64,000 nucleotides of DNA from Actinokineospora enzanensis DSM 44649 (lineage in GTDB: Bacteria > Actinomycetota > Actinomycetes > Mycobacteriales > Pseudonocardiaceae), in assembly GCF_000374445.1 (NCBI RefSeq), contig NZ_KB894415.1:1-64000 (forward strand), in the 5' to 3' direction. The notes beneath the pieces are model-generated. The model worked only from the letters and a program-made list of their open reading frames with translations. It did not search any database and was not told where the DNA came from. A program made the position numbers and the translations under genes. Position 1 is the first letter of the stretch. Every line of letters starts with the position of its first letter. This document shows positions 6,747 through 13,815 of the stretch, piece after piece.

Positions 6747-7847
6747 TCAGCCAGCGACGCGGCGGTGTGGGTGCAGGTCGGCCAGGTCGGCGGCGGCGAT
6801 GCCCGCGCCCCAGCCTGCCGGGTCGGTGGCGGTGGTGCGGCGGGTGCGGACGCCGGGGAAGAGAGTGGTGAAGGTGCTGTCGACTGCCTGTTGTCGGGCG
6901 GCGAGCACCGGGACTAACTCGGTCGACCGGGGGCGGACCTGGTCGCCTGCCTCGGTCAGGCGTTGGCGGACACGGTGGGCGTACGCGACCAGGAACGCGT
7001 GGCGGTAGGCACGGCCGGAGCCTGCGGCGTGGGTGAGTGCGCGGGTGGACTGGACCAGCAGCGAGGTGGCCAGCAGGTCGGTGATCTCCAGGTCGGTCTC
7101 GTGGCCGACCAGACCGACGCAGCCCAGGCGCGGGTAGAAGACCGTGCGGCAGCGGTTGGCGCTCGCGACGGCGTCGACCAGTTGGGCCTTGGGGGTCAGG
7201 TACGGGCCGCGCAGCCAGAGCCGCCGAGCCGCCGCCTCCTGCGGCTCGGCGGCCGTGACCACGGCCTGTTCGAAGGCGTAGCGGGACATCAGCTCCTGCG
7301 CCTTGGCCGACAGTGCCTCCGCCTCGGCCGGGAACGCGGTCGACTCCGCCTTTGCCAGCAGCCCGCGCACGCGGGCCAGCACCCGGCGGTCGACGCCCGC
7401 GGTGGCGGTGGCGGCCGCGGGGTCCGTCGGGCCGGGGACGAGCATGGGCAGCTGCGGCAGCGCCATCAGTTCGGCGATCAACGCCACGACCTGGTGCAGA
7501 GACTTCTCGATCGACCCCATGAGCAGCGGGCCTGCGGCCAACTCGGTCAGCTGGGTCCGCCACACGGGATGCAGCCGGGGCTCCGGATAACGGGCACACT
7601 GCGCGGCCACCGCCCGGGTAGCCAGCGCGGTCAGCGGGCGGGACACCGCGGTCACGACCTCGCCGGGCTGCCACCCGCGTTGCCACAGCAGCTCCACCGC
7701 CCGCCCCAACGCGGACTCGGCGGCAGCTGACGCGATCTCCGGCCCCAGCGCGGCGACCGAACGCGCTCGATCGAGGGCCGCGGCCATGTCGCCGAGTGCG
7801 GCGGCCTCGGTCAGCCGGGCGGCCAGCAGGGCCACGGAGTCAACCAT
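6747..7847 (-). CDS. DUF2786 domain protein
   Basis: About 366 residues. The middle contains the DUF2786 signature (VLARVRGLLAKAEST, then EAEALSAKAQELMSRY), followed by a C-terminal part typical of actinobacterial members (YGPxLTP-like segment, RTRRTTATDPAGW near the end). Function is unknown. I place the start at the ATG at 7847, with GAGGGG nine bases upstream; in-frame ATGs at 7871 and 7889 lack ribosome-binding sites. It is the first host gene beyond the attachment site, ending 64 bp from it. It may have become adjacent to the tRNA only through the insertion. Confidence 0.7.
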   Translation of the reverse strand: MVDSVALLAARLTEAAALGDMAAALDRARSVAALGPEIASAAAESALGRAVELLWQRGWQPGEVVTAVSRPLTALATRAVAAQCARYPEPRLHPVWRTQLTELAAGPLLMGSIEKSLHQVVALIAELMALPQLPMLVPGPTDPAAATATAGVDRRVLARVRGLLAKAESTAFPAEAEALSAKAQELMSRYAFEQAVVTAAEPQEAAARRLWLRGPYLTPKAQLVDAVASANRCRTVFYPRLGCVGLVGHETDLEITDLLATSLLVQSTRALTHAAGSGRAYRHAFLVAYAHRVRQRLTEAGDQVRPRSTELVPVLAARQQAVDSTFTTLFPGVRTRRTTATDPAGWGAGIAAADLADLHPHRRVAG

Positions 7848-7960
7848 GCGCGACAACCCCTCATCGATCATATGTTCGCATGGGGTCATAGTGCACGGCC
7901 GCGTCGGCAGCCGCGCGGCAACCCTGGTAGCAAACGTTTGCGGCCCCGGTCGGGTCCACA

Positions 7961-8005
7961 ACGAGTCGAGCGGGTGGTGCACTCGGCACCACCCGCTCGA
8001 CTCGT
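7961..8005. terminator. 20-bp stem hairpin
   Basis: 7961-7980 and 7986-8005 are perfectly complementary over 20 bp with a 5-base loop (ACTCG). It lies just past the stop of the small minus-strand gene at 8013 and probably ends the aminopeptidase P operon. Confidence 0.85.
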
Positions 8006-8012
8006 GACGACC

Positions 8013-8150
8013 TTAGTCCTCTTCGGCGGCCGCGTGATCGGGCCTACCCGGGTTCGGGTCGCGCGACAGGTCGATCAGCGGGTGCCGCTCCGCACCCTCC
8101 GGTGCCGCGTGCCTTCCGGTCCCCTCCGGACGCTCATCGGGCTCGGTCAC
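8013..8150 (-). CDS. Small hydrophilic protein downstream of aminopeptidase P
   Basis: A 45-residue frame starting GTG at 8150 with AAGGAG at ideal spacing. The product begins MTEPDERPEGTGRHA, continues PLIDLSRDPNPGRPDH and ends AAAEED. It is highly charged, Pro/Gly-rich and probably unstructured. It lies 41 bp after aminopeptidase P and is followed directly by a strong hairpin, so it reads as the last gene of that operon. The ribosome-binding site and terminator make it credible despite its size. Function unknown. Confidence 0.6.
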   Translation of the reverse strand: MTEPDERPEGTGRHAAPEGAERHPLIDLSRDPNPGRPDHAAAEED

Positions 8151-8191
8151 GACGTTTCTCCTTCACTCCCCTGTGTACAGCGCGTCCGAGA

Positions 8192-9607
8192 TTACCCCCG
8201 GTGCGCACGCACCCATGCGGCAATACCGTCCGCGGTGATCGGAAGCGCATCGGAGATGACCTCCGCGCCACTCTCGGTGACCACCAGATCGTCCTCGATG
8301 CGCACCCCGATACCGCGCAGCTCCGGCGGCACGGTCAGGTCGTTCGGGTGGAAGTACAGGCCGGGCTCGACGGTCAACGCCATGCCGACCTCCAGCGTGC
8401 CCTCGTGGTACGCCTCGGCACTCGCCCGCGCGCAGTCGTGCACATCCATGCCGAGGAAGTGCCCCACTCCGCAGACGATGTAACGCCGATGGTGCTGTCC
8501 GTCCATTTCGAGTGCTTTGTCGACGGAGCCGGGCAGCATCCCCCAGTCGTGCAGCCCCTCGGCGAGCACGCGCATGGCGGCGTTGTGGAAGGCGCTGTAG
8601 TCGCGGCCGGGCCGGATCTCGGCCATACCGGCGAGGTGCGCGTCGTAGACGAGGTCGTAGACGCGACGCTGCGCGGCGCTGAACTCGCCGGAGACGGGGA
8701 ACGTGCGGGTGACGTCGGCGGTGTAGAGGGTGCTCACCTCGACGCCTGCGTCCAGGAGAAGAACACCGTCCTCCGGCACCTGGCCATCGCACCGAGTCCA
8801 ATGCAGAACGGGCGCGTGCTCCCCAGCGGCGACAATCGAGGCATAGCCGGGACCGTTGCCGAGCGTGCGGGCGCGCCGGTCGAACGTGCCCTGGAGCCAA
8901 CGCTCACCGCCGCCGCGCACGGCCTCGCCCAGTTCTCGCGCCACATCGGCAAACCCGAGCACGGTGGCATCGACAGCTGCACGGAGCTGTCCGATCTCCC
9001 AGTCGTCTTTGATCCGACGCAACTCGGCGAGCGTGCGCCGCAACTCGGAACTATGCGCACCGACGAGTGAGTCGAGGTAAGGGTCGACGCCCTTGGCGGC
9101 ATGCACCTCGGGAAGCTGCCCGCGCAGCAGCCGAGGCAGGTCTTCGAGTGGACGACACTCGATGCCCAACGCCTCGGACCACTCGTCGAGACCGGGCGCG
9201 GCACCGATCCACAGCTCACCATCGCGCGCGTTCGCGAAGAAGTCGGCCTCGCCGGGACCCGCGGGCTTGCGGAGATGCAGGACGGCGTCGTGGCTGTGGC
9301 CGTCGGGGGTCATGACGAGGACGGCACCTTCGGCGTAACAGCCGGTCAACCAGGCGAAGTCACTGTCGGCACGGAACTCGTAGTCGGTGTCGTTGGACCG
9401 CACCGGCGCCCAACCCGCCGCCAACGCCAACCGCCGCCCCGGAAACGCCGCCGACAACCTGGCCCGGTGCGCGGCAGCCGCGTCGGCCGCCCCCTGCACG
9501 GCCCGCACCCGCCGATCCGCGGGCCCCCAGTCGTCACGCACGAACTCACGGAACCCTTCGGCTTCCACCAACTTCGACGGATCACGCCGAGCCGGGCGGT
9601 CGCTCAT
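8192..9607 (-). CDS. pepP: Xaa-Pro aminopeptidase (aminopeptidase P, M24B)
   Basis: A 471-residue metallopeptidase that removes N-terminal residues preceding proline. The N-terminal AMP_N domain (about 45-180) includes RSNDTDYEFRADSDFAWLTG. The M24 domain carries the dinuclear-metal ligands in VLLLDAGVE, TADVTRTF, GVGHFLGMDVHD, LTVEPGLYF and GVRIEDDL. No signal peptide, so cytoplasmic. I use the ATG at 9607, with GAGGG eight bases upstream; the GTG at 9616 has no space for a ribosome-binding site. Length is normal for actinobacterial PepP. Confidence 0.92.
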   Translation of the reverse strand: MSDRPARRDPSKLVEAEGFREFVRDDWGPADRRVRAVQGAADAAAAHRARLSAAFPGRRLALAAGWAPVRSNDTDYEFRADSDFAWLTGCYAEGAVLVMTPDGHSHDAVLHLRKPAGPGEADFFANARDGELWIGAAPGLDEWSEALGIECRPLEDLPRLLRGQLPEVHAAKGVDPYLDSLVGAHSSELRRTLAELRRIKDDWEIGQLRAAVDATVLGFADVARELGEAVRGGGERWLQGTFDRRARTLGNGPGYASIVAAGEHAPVLHWTRCDGQVPEDGVLLLDAGVEVSTLYTADVTRTFPVSGEFSAAQRRVYDLVYDAHLAGMAEIRPGRDYSAFHNAAMRVLAEGLHDWGMLPGSVDKALEMDGQHHRRYIVCGVGHFLGMDVHDCARASAEAYHEGTLEVGMALTVEPGLYFHPNDLTVPPELRGIGVRIEDDLVVTESGAEVISDALPITADGIAAWVRAHRG

Positions 9608-9676
9608 CCTGGACACCCTCTTTCACCTGGTAGGCACGTGCACCTGCCTACCGAGGGTATAGCCGGGAGAACGAAG

Positions 9677-9705
9677 AACGCCCCCGACGACAGGCCAGGG
9701 GCGTT
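9677..9705. terminator. Hairpin terminator
   Basis: AACGCCCC (9677-9684) pairs with GGGGCGTT (9698-9705). It lies just past the stop of the small minus-strand DUF397-like gene and upstream of pepP. Confidence 0.65.
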
Positions 9706-9719
9706 CACTGTGTGTGGGA

Positions 9720-9881
9720 TCAACCGCGCGCGAGCCGCTCACCCTTCACGGCAAGCACCAGCCGCCGCGCATCCACGGCGAGTTCGGGTCCATCCACATT
9801 CTTGGAGTCACGCACGGCGTCCAGCGTGCGGAACAGCTCTACACAATGGTCGGGACGAACACGCATGTGACCTGTCGTCAT
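9720..9881 (-). CDS. Miniature DUF397-like protein
   Basis: A 53-residue frame containing HCVELFRTLDAVRDSKNVDG and ending near LAVKGERLARG. This resembles the C-terminal half of DUF397 proteins (CVEVA...VAVRDSK..DGP), small actinobacterial partners of XRE-type regulators. The N-terminal half of the usual domain is missing, so it may be a remnant or a short variant. The ATG at 9881 has no strong ribosome-binding site; an internal ATG at 9866 is also possible. No XRE regulator is next to it. Confidence 0.45.
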   Translation of the reverse strand: MTTGHMRVRPDHCVELFRTLDAVRDSKNVDGPELAVDARRLVLAVKGERLARG

Positions 9882-9935
9882 GGCTGGGCGAGATAGACGC
9901 GCGGGCCGCCCGGGAGGAAGCATCCCGGAAACAGA

Positions 9936-9965
9936 ACACCCCTGGATGAGTTCATCCAGGGGTGT
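9936..9965. terminator. Hairpin terminator of tRNA-Ser(CGA)
   Basis: Arms 9936-9949 and 9952-9965 are perfectly complementary over 14 bp. It lies four bases past the 3' end of the minus-strand tRNA gene. Confidence 0.85.
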
Positions 9966-9968
9966 GCA

Positions 9969-10058
9969 TGGCGGTGGCGGTGGGATTTGAACCCACGGAC
10001 GGGGTGAACCGTCACGCGCTTTCGAGGCGCGCTCCTTCGGCCGCTCGGACACGCCACC
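9969..10058 (-). tRNA. tRNA-Ser(CGA)
   Basis: A 90-base class II tRNA: 7-bp acceptor GGTGGCG/CGCCACC, anticodon loop CTCGAAA (anticodon CGA), long variable arm, T-loop TTCAAAT and discriminator G followed by an encoded CCA. It reads UCG serine codons. Confidence 0.95.
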
Positions 10059-10115
10059 GCGAGAGAGAGTACAGAGGTGGGGTGGGTGGGCCAAAACGGA
10101 CCCCCTGATCATGGG

Positions 10116-10150
10116 CGAGCCCGCCTCCCAGGGGATAGGAGGCGGGCTCG
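10116..10150. terminator. Hairpin terminator after the CsbD gene
   Basis: CGAGCCCGCCTCC (10116-10128) is perfectly complementary to 10138-10150, with a 9-base loop. It lies just past the stop of the minus-strand CsbD gene. Confidence 0.85.
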
Positions 10151-10176
10151 GTGACAAGGAGCGGGTGCTCGCGAAG

Positions 10177-10389
10177 TCAGTGGTCGCCGCGGAGGCGGTC
10201 CTTTGCGTCGTGAACGGCGCCCGCGGCCTTGTCGCGGAGGTCGTGACCGGCTTCCTTGGCTTCGCCGTGGAGCTGGTCGGCCTTGCCGGAGTTCTCCAGG
10301 TCCTCGTTGCCGGTGGCGCGGCCGAGCTTCTCCTTGGCCTCGCCCGCGAGCTGTTCGGCCTTGTCCTTGACCTTGTCGAAGACGCTCAT
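10177..10389 (-). CDS. CsbD family stress-response protein
   Basis: A 70-residue, charged, Lys/Glu/Asp/Ala-rich protein with the CsbD pattern: VKDKAEQLAGEAKEKLGRAT, NEDLENSGKADQLHGEAKEA, then a helical tail. CsbD proteins are small general-stress proteins of unknown mechanism, in B. subtilis under sigma-B control. The ATG at 10389 follows GGAGG at seven bases; a GTG six bases earlier is less likely. It is a single-gene unit with its own terminator. Confidence 0.85.
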   Translation of the reverse strand: MSVFDKVKDKAEQLAGEAKEKLGRATGNEDLENSGKADQLHGEAKEAGHDLRDKAAGAVHDAKDRLRGDH

Positions 10390-10465
10390 CGGCACTCCTC
10401 CCTCTCGTGTGCTCGAAGCAGGAGTGACCGGTGCGGCCCGACAATCAACGTGAATGTGACGCGCG

Positions 10466-10924
10466 TCACAAAGACCGGCGGTGGGTGAAGAACTCGTCCA
10501 GCAGGGCCGCGCATTCGGGTTCCAGGATGCCGCCGTAGACCTCGGGGCGGTGGGTCAGGCGGCGGTCCCGGACCACGTCCCACAATGAGCCAACAGCGCC
10601 GGTCTTCGGCTCCCACGCACCGAACACGATGCGGGCGACTCGGGACAAAACCGCTGCTCCGGCGCACATCGTGCACGGTTCGACGGTCACCGCGAGGGTG
10701 CAGCCGACCAGCCGCCAACCGTCACCCAGACGGGCGGCGGCGGCGCGCAGGGCCAGGATTTCCGCGTGTGCGGTGGGGTCGCCGAGGGCCTCGCGGGAGT
10801 TGTGCGCGGAGGCCAGTTCCGCACCGTCCGGACCGAACACGACGGCGCCGATCGGGACGTCCCCGGACTCCTCCGCGCGACGGGCCGCCGCCAGTGCGGC
10901 GCGGACCATCCCGTCCGGGTTCAC
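10466..10924 (-). CDS. tadA: tRNA-specific adenosine deaminase
   Basis: A 152-residue deaminase that converts A34 to inosine in tRNA-Arg(ACG); that tRNA is encoded at 34612. Catalytic residues are HAE at 53-55 and PCTMC at 83-87, with the zinc cysteines in the latter. The GTG at 10924 overlaps the stop of the upstream gene (GTGA); a frame open to 11410 is only the shadow of that gene. The pairing with the upstream TadA-associated gene is conserved in actinobacteria. Length is typical for TadA. Confidence 0.93.
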   Translation of the reverse strand: MNPDGMVRAALAAARRAEESGDVPIGAVVFGPDGAELASAHNSREALGDPTAHAEILALRAAAARLGDGWRLVGCTLAVTVEPCTMCAGAAVLSRVARIVFGAWEPKTGAVGSLWDVVRDRRLTHRPEVYGGILEPECAALLDEFFTHRRSL

Positions 10925-11406
10925 TGCAGGATCGTGTCCAGGTGCTTGGTGAACTCGGCCGCGAAGCCGAGCCGCTGGGCGATCATCTGCAGCTGCTCGT
11001 CCGGGTACAGGTCGGTCTCGTCGATGATCACCTGCAGCTCCGGCGCGGGCAGCCCGAGATCGGCGAGGATGTCCAGCGACCCCTCCGGCCACAGCTCCTC
11101 GTCGTCCTCCGGCGGGTCGACGCGCAGCACGTCCAGCGCGTCGGCGGCGATGTCGTAGTCGAGCGCGGCGGCCGCGTCCGACAGCAGCAGCGAGACCCCA
11201 CCCGGGCTCGGCCGCAGCAGCAGGAAGAACTCGTCGTCGATGGCCAACAATCCGAATACCGCGCCCGTCGAACGGGTCTTGCGCAGCTCGGTGATCGCCG
11301 CGTCGAGCTCCCGCAGCGCGGTGACGTCCATGGGCGCGCACCGCCATTTGCCGTCCTCGCGGACGACCGCAACCCCGAAGCCCGGTACCGGCTCCTGTCC
11401 CGACAT
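10921..11406 (-). CDS. tRNA adenosine deaminase-associated protein
   Basis: A 161-residue acidic protein beginning MSGQEPVPGFGVAVVREDG. It matches the family found immediately upstream of tadA in actinobacteria, whose biochemical role is not known. An internal LAIDDEFFLLLRPSPGG segment and a C-terminal DETDLYPDEQLQMIAQRLGF segment are characteristic. I use the ATG at 11406: TACGGT lies six bases upstream and there is no ribosome-binding site, which suggests a leaderless message. It is coupled to tadA by a four-base overlap. Confidence 0.85.
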   Translation of the reverse strand: MSGQEPVPGFGVAVVREDGKWRCAPMDVTALRELDAAITELRKTRSTGAVFGLLAIDDEFFLLLRPSPGGVSLLLSDAAAALDYDIAADALDVLRVDPPEDDEELWPEGSLDILADLGLPAPELQVIIDETDLYPDEQLQMIAQRLGFAAEFTKHLDTILQ

Positions 11407-11483
11407 GCACACACCGTATTCCGCCGTGAGGTCACCCGGAAGAAGCAGTCCCCCATACCGACGCGTGATGACACTATCGAGAA

Positions 11484-12719
11484 ATGACGACACAGGCGCT
11501 GCCCACCTCCACGCTGGCGGGTGATCCCCGGCTCAGCGGTCTCCTTGACGCCGCACACAGTCTCCAACCGAAGACTGTCGCGTTGCGCAGGCAGCTGCAC
11601 AGACACCCCGAGCAGGGGCTGGCGGTGCCCCGGTCACAGGCAGCCGTGCTGGACGCGCTGGACGGCCTCGACCTGCGCCTACACAAGGGCACCGCGGTGG
11701 GCTCGGTCGTCGGCGTACTGGAGGGCGCGCGCCCCGGCCCCGCCGTCCTGCTGCGCGGCGACATGGACGCGCTCCCGCTCCAGGAGGACACCGGTCTGGA
11801 GTTCGCGTCCGAGGTCGACGGGACCATGCACGCCTGCGGGCACGACACGCACGTGGCGATGCTGGCCTCCGCCGCCCGGCTGCTCGCGGGCAGGCGCGAC
11901 GAGCTGGCCGGGTCCGTGGTGTTCATGTTCCAGCCCGGCGAGGAAGGCCACTACGGCGCCAAGTTCATGCTGGACGAGGGCGTGCTGGACGCCGCGGGCC
12001 AGCCGGTCGAACGGGCGCTGGCGCTGCACATCACCTCCAAGGAGGCCTCCGGCGTGCTGCGCTGCAGGCCGGGCCCGATGATGGCGAGCGCGAACTCCTT
12101 CACCGCGCGGGTCACCGGCCGCGGCGGGCACGCCTCGACCCCCGCCGACGCGCTCGACCCGGTGCCCGCCGCGGCGGCCATGGTGGGCGCGCTGCAGACC
12201 GCGGTCACCCGGCGGATCAGCGTGTTCGAGCCGGTGGTGGTCACCATCGCGCGGATCACCGCGGGCACCACGTCCAACATCATCCCGGAGACGGCCGAGC
12301 TGGAGGGCACGCTGCGGGCGGTGTCCGAGGCCTCGCGCAAGACGATGCTGGCCGAGATCCCCCGGATCTGCGAGCACGTCGCGGCCGCGCACGGCTGCAC
12401 GGTCGAGTTCACCGTGGACGCGGGCTACCCGGTGACGATCAACGACGACGACGTGGCCGCCCGGCTGCACGACATCGCCACCGCCGCGTTCGGCGCCAAC
12501 CACATCGGCCTGATGCCGAACCCGCTGATGGGCGCCGAGGACTGGTCCTATGTGCTGCAACGCGTCCCCGGCGTGATGGCCTTCCTGGGCGCCTGCCCGC
12601 CCGGCCTTGATCCGGCCGACGCGCCGCCGAACCATTCCAACCGGGTCCAGTTCGACGAGTCGGCGCTGCCCTACGGCGTGGCCACCTACGCCGCCTTCGC
12701 GCTGGACGCGCTGCGCTGA
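11484..12719 (+). CDS. M20 family amidohydrolase (hippurate/IAA-amino acid hydrolase type)
   Basis: A 411-residue metallopeptidase-family hydrolase that cleaves N-acyl amino acids or related amides. Metal-site motifs are RGDMDALP (91-98), HACGHDTH (116-123) and FQPGEEG near 153. A dimerisation domain with TGRGGHAS follows, and the last zinc histidine is in PNHSNRVQ near the end. No signal peptide. It is divergent from the tadA pair. The ATG at 11484 lacks a ribosome-binding site and has TATCGA close upstream. The exact substrate cannot be read from the sequence. Confidence 0.88.
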   Translation: MTTQALPTSTLAGDPRLSGLLDAAHSLQPKTVALRRQLHRHPEQGLAVPRSQAAVLDALDGLDLRLHKGTAVGSVVGVLEGARPGPAVLLRGDMDALPLQEDTGLEFASEVDGTMHACGHDTHVAMLASAARLLAGRRDELAGSVVFMFQPGEEGHYGAKFMLDEGVLDAAGQPVERALALHITSKEASGVLRCRPGPMMASANSFTARVTGRGGHASTPADALDPVPAAAAMVGALQTAVTRRISVFEPVVVTIARITAGTTSNIIPETAELEGTLRAVSEASRKTMLAEIPRICEHVAAAHGCTVEFTVDAGYPVTINDDDVAARLHDIATAAFGANHIGLMPNPLMGAEDWSYVLQRVPGVMAFLGACPPGLDPADAPPNHSNRVQFDESALPYGVATYAAFALDALR

Positions 12720-12749
12720 TCGGGTGATCGATAGGGCACTATCAGAACC

Positions 12750-13727
12750 ATGCGATCGGTGTGCGTGGTGGGGCTCGGGCTCATCGGCGGTTCCGTGCTG
12801 CGCGCGGCGGCCGCGGCTGGCCGGACGGTGTTCGGCACCGCGGGCGCGGAGGAGGACGTGCACGGCGCGTTGGCCGACGGGTTCACCGTGGTGGACGTGG
12901 ATTCCGCGCTGCGCCGGGCCGCGGCCGAGGACGCGTTAGTGGTGATCGCGGTGCCACTGACGGCGGTGGACGCGGTGCTGCGCAAGATCAGCGACCTGGC
13001 GCCGGAGTGCGCGCTCACCGACGTGGTCAGCGTGAAGGGCCCGGTGGCCGACGCGGTCGCCCGATACGCGCCGAACACCCGGTTCGCGGGTGGGCACCCG
13101 ATGGCAGGCAAGTCGGAGTCCGGCTGGCAGGCGAGCACGGCCCGGCTGTTCGCGGACGCGGCCTGGGTGGTCACCGCCGACGAGGACACCGAGCTGCCCG
13201 CCTGGCGCGAGGCCGCCCAGCTGGCCCTGGACTGCGGTGCCGCGGTGGTGCCGACGACCTCGTCCGAGCACGACGCGGCGGTGGCCCGGATCTCGCACCT
13301 GCCGCACGTGCTGGCCGCGGTGCTGGCGGCGTGCGGCGCGGACGGCGGCCCGCTCGCGATGGCGCTGGCCGCGGGCTCGTTCGCGGACGGCACCCGGGTC
13401 GCGAGCAGCCGCCCGGAGCTGGTGCTGGCGATGTGCGAGGGGAACCGGTCGGCGCTGCTGGCCGCGGTGGACGACGCGCTGGGCAAGCTCGGCGCGGCGC
13501 GCGGCGCTCTCGCGTCGACCGGCGCGCTCGGCGCCACTGTGCGCGCGGGGCACGTGGGCCGCGCGGCCTACGAGACGCATCGGGCGGCCGCGAACGCGCG
13601 CGCGATGGTCGACCTGACCGGCGCGGACCCGTTCGAGGAGCTGCGGCTCATCGGTGCCCAGGGCGGGCGGATCGTCGGTTTCGACGGTGACATGGCCGTC
13701 GCCGCACTGCCCGTACTACCCGACTGA
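12750..13727 (+). CDS. tyrA: Prephenate dehydrogenase
   Basis: A 325-residue NAD(P)-dependent enzyme of tyrosine synthesis that converts prephenate to 4-hydroxyphenylpyruvate. The Rossmann motif GLGLIGGS is at 8-15, DVVSVKGP follows, then the signature HPMAGKSESG. The helical C-terminal dimerisation domain is present and no ACT domain follows, so the protein may be insensitive to that form of feedback. It begins 30 bp after the amidohydrolase gene. An aromatic aminotransferase that could complete the pathway lies at 39969. Confidence 0.93.
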   Translation: MRSVCVVGLGLIGGSVLRAAAAAGRTVFGTAGAEEDVHGALADGFTVVDVDSALRRAAAEDALVVIAVPLTAVDAVLRKISDLAPECALTDVVSVKGPVADAVARYAPNTRFAGGHPMAGKSESGWQASTARLFADAAWVVTADEDTELPAWREAAQLALDCGAAVVPTTSSEHDAAVARISHLPHVLAAVLAACGADGGPLAMALAAGSFADGTRVASSRPELVLAMCEGNRSALLAAVDDALGKLGAARGALASTGALGATVRAGHVGRAAYETHRAAANARAMVDLTGADPFEELRLIGAQGGRIVGFDGDMAVAALPVLPD

Positions 13728-13815
13728 CCTGGTGCGAACCCGAAATTCGGCCTGCCAGGTATCGGCTCGCTAACGAAGTTGTGAGTCAGGTCTCAACCAC
13801 CCTTACCTTGAGCGC

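Noticed and set aside
9720-10157. A 145-codon frame spanning the tRNA-Ser(CGA) gene
   Set aside because: Its upstream part reads through the tRNA and its terminator; only the last 53 codons look protein-coding.
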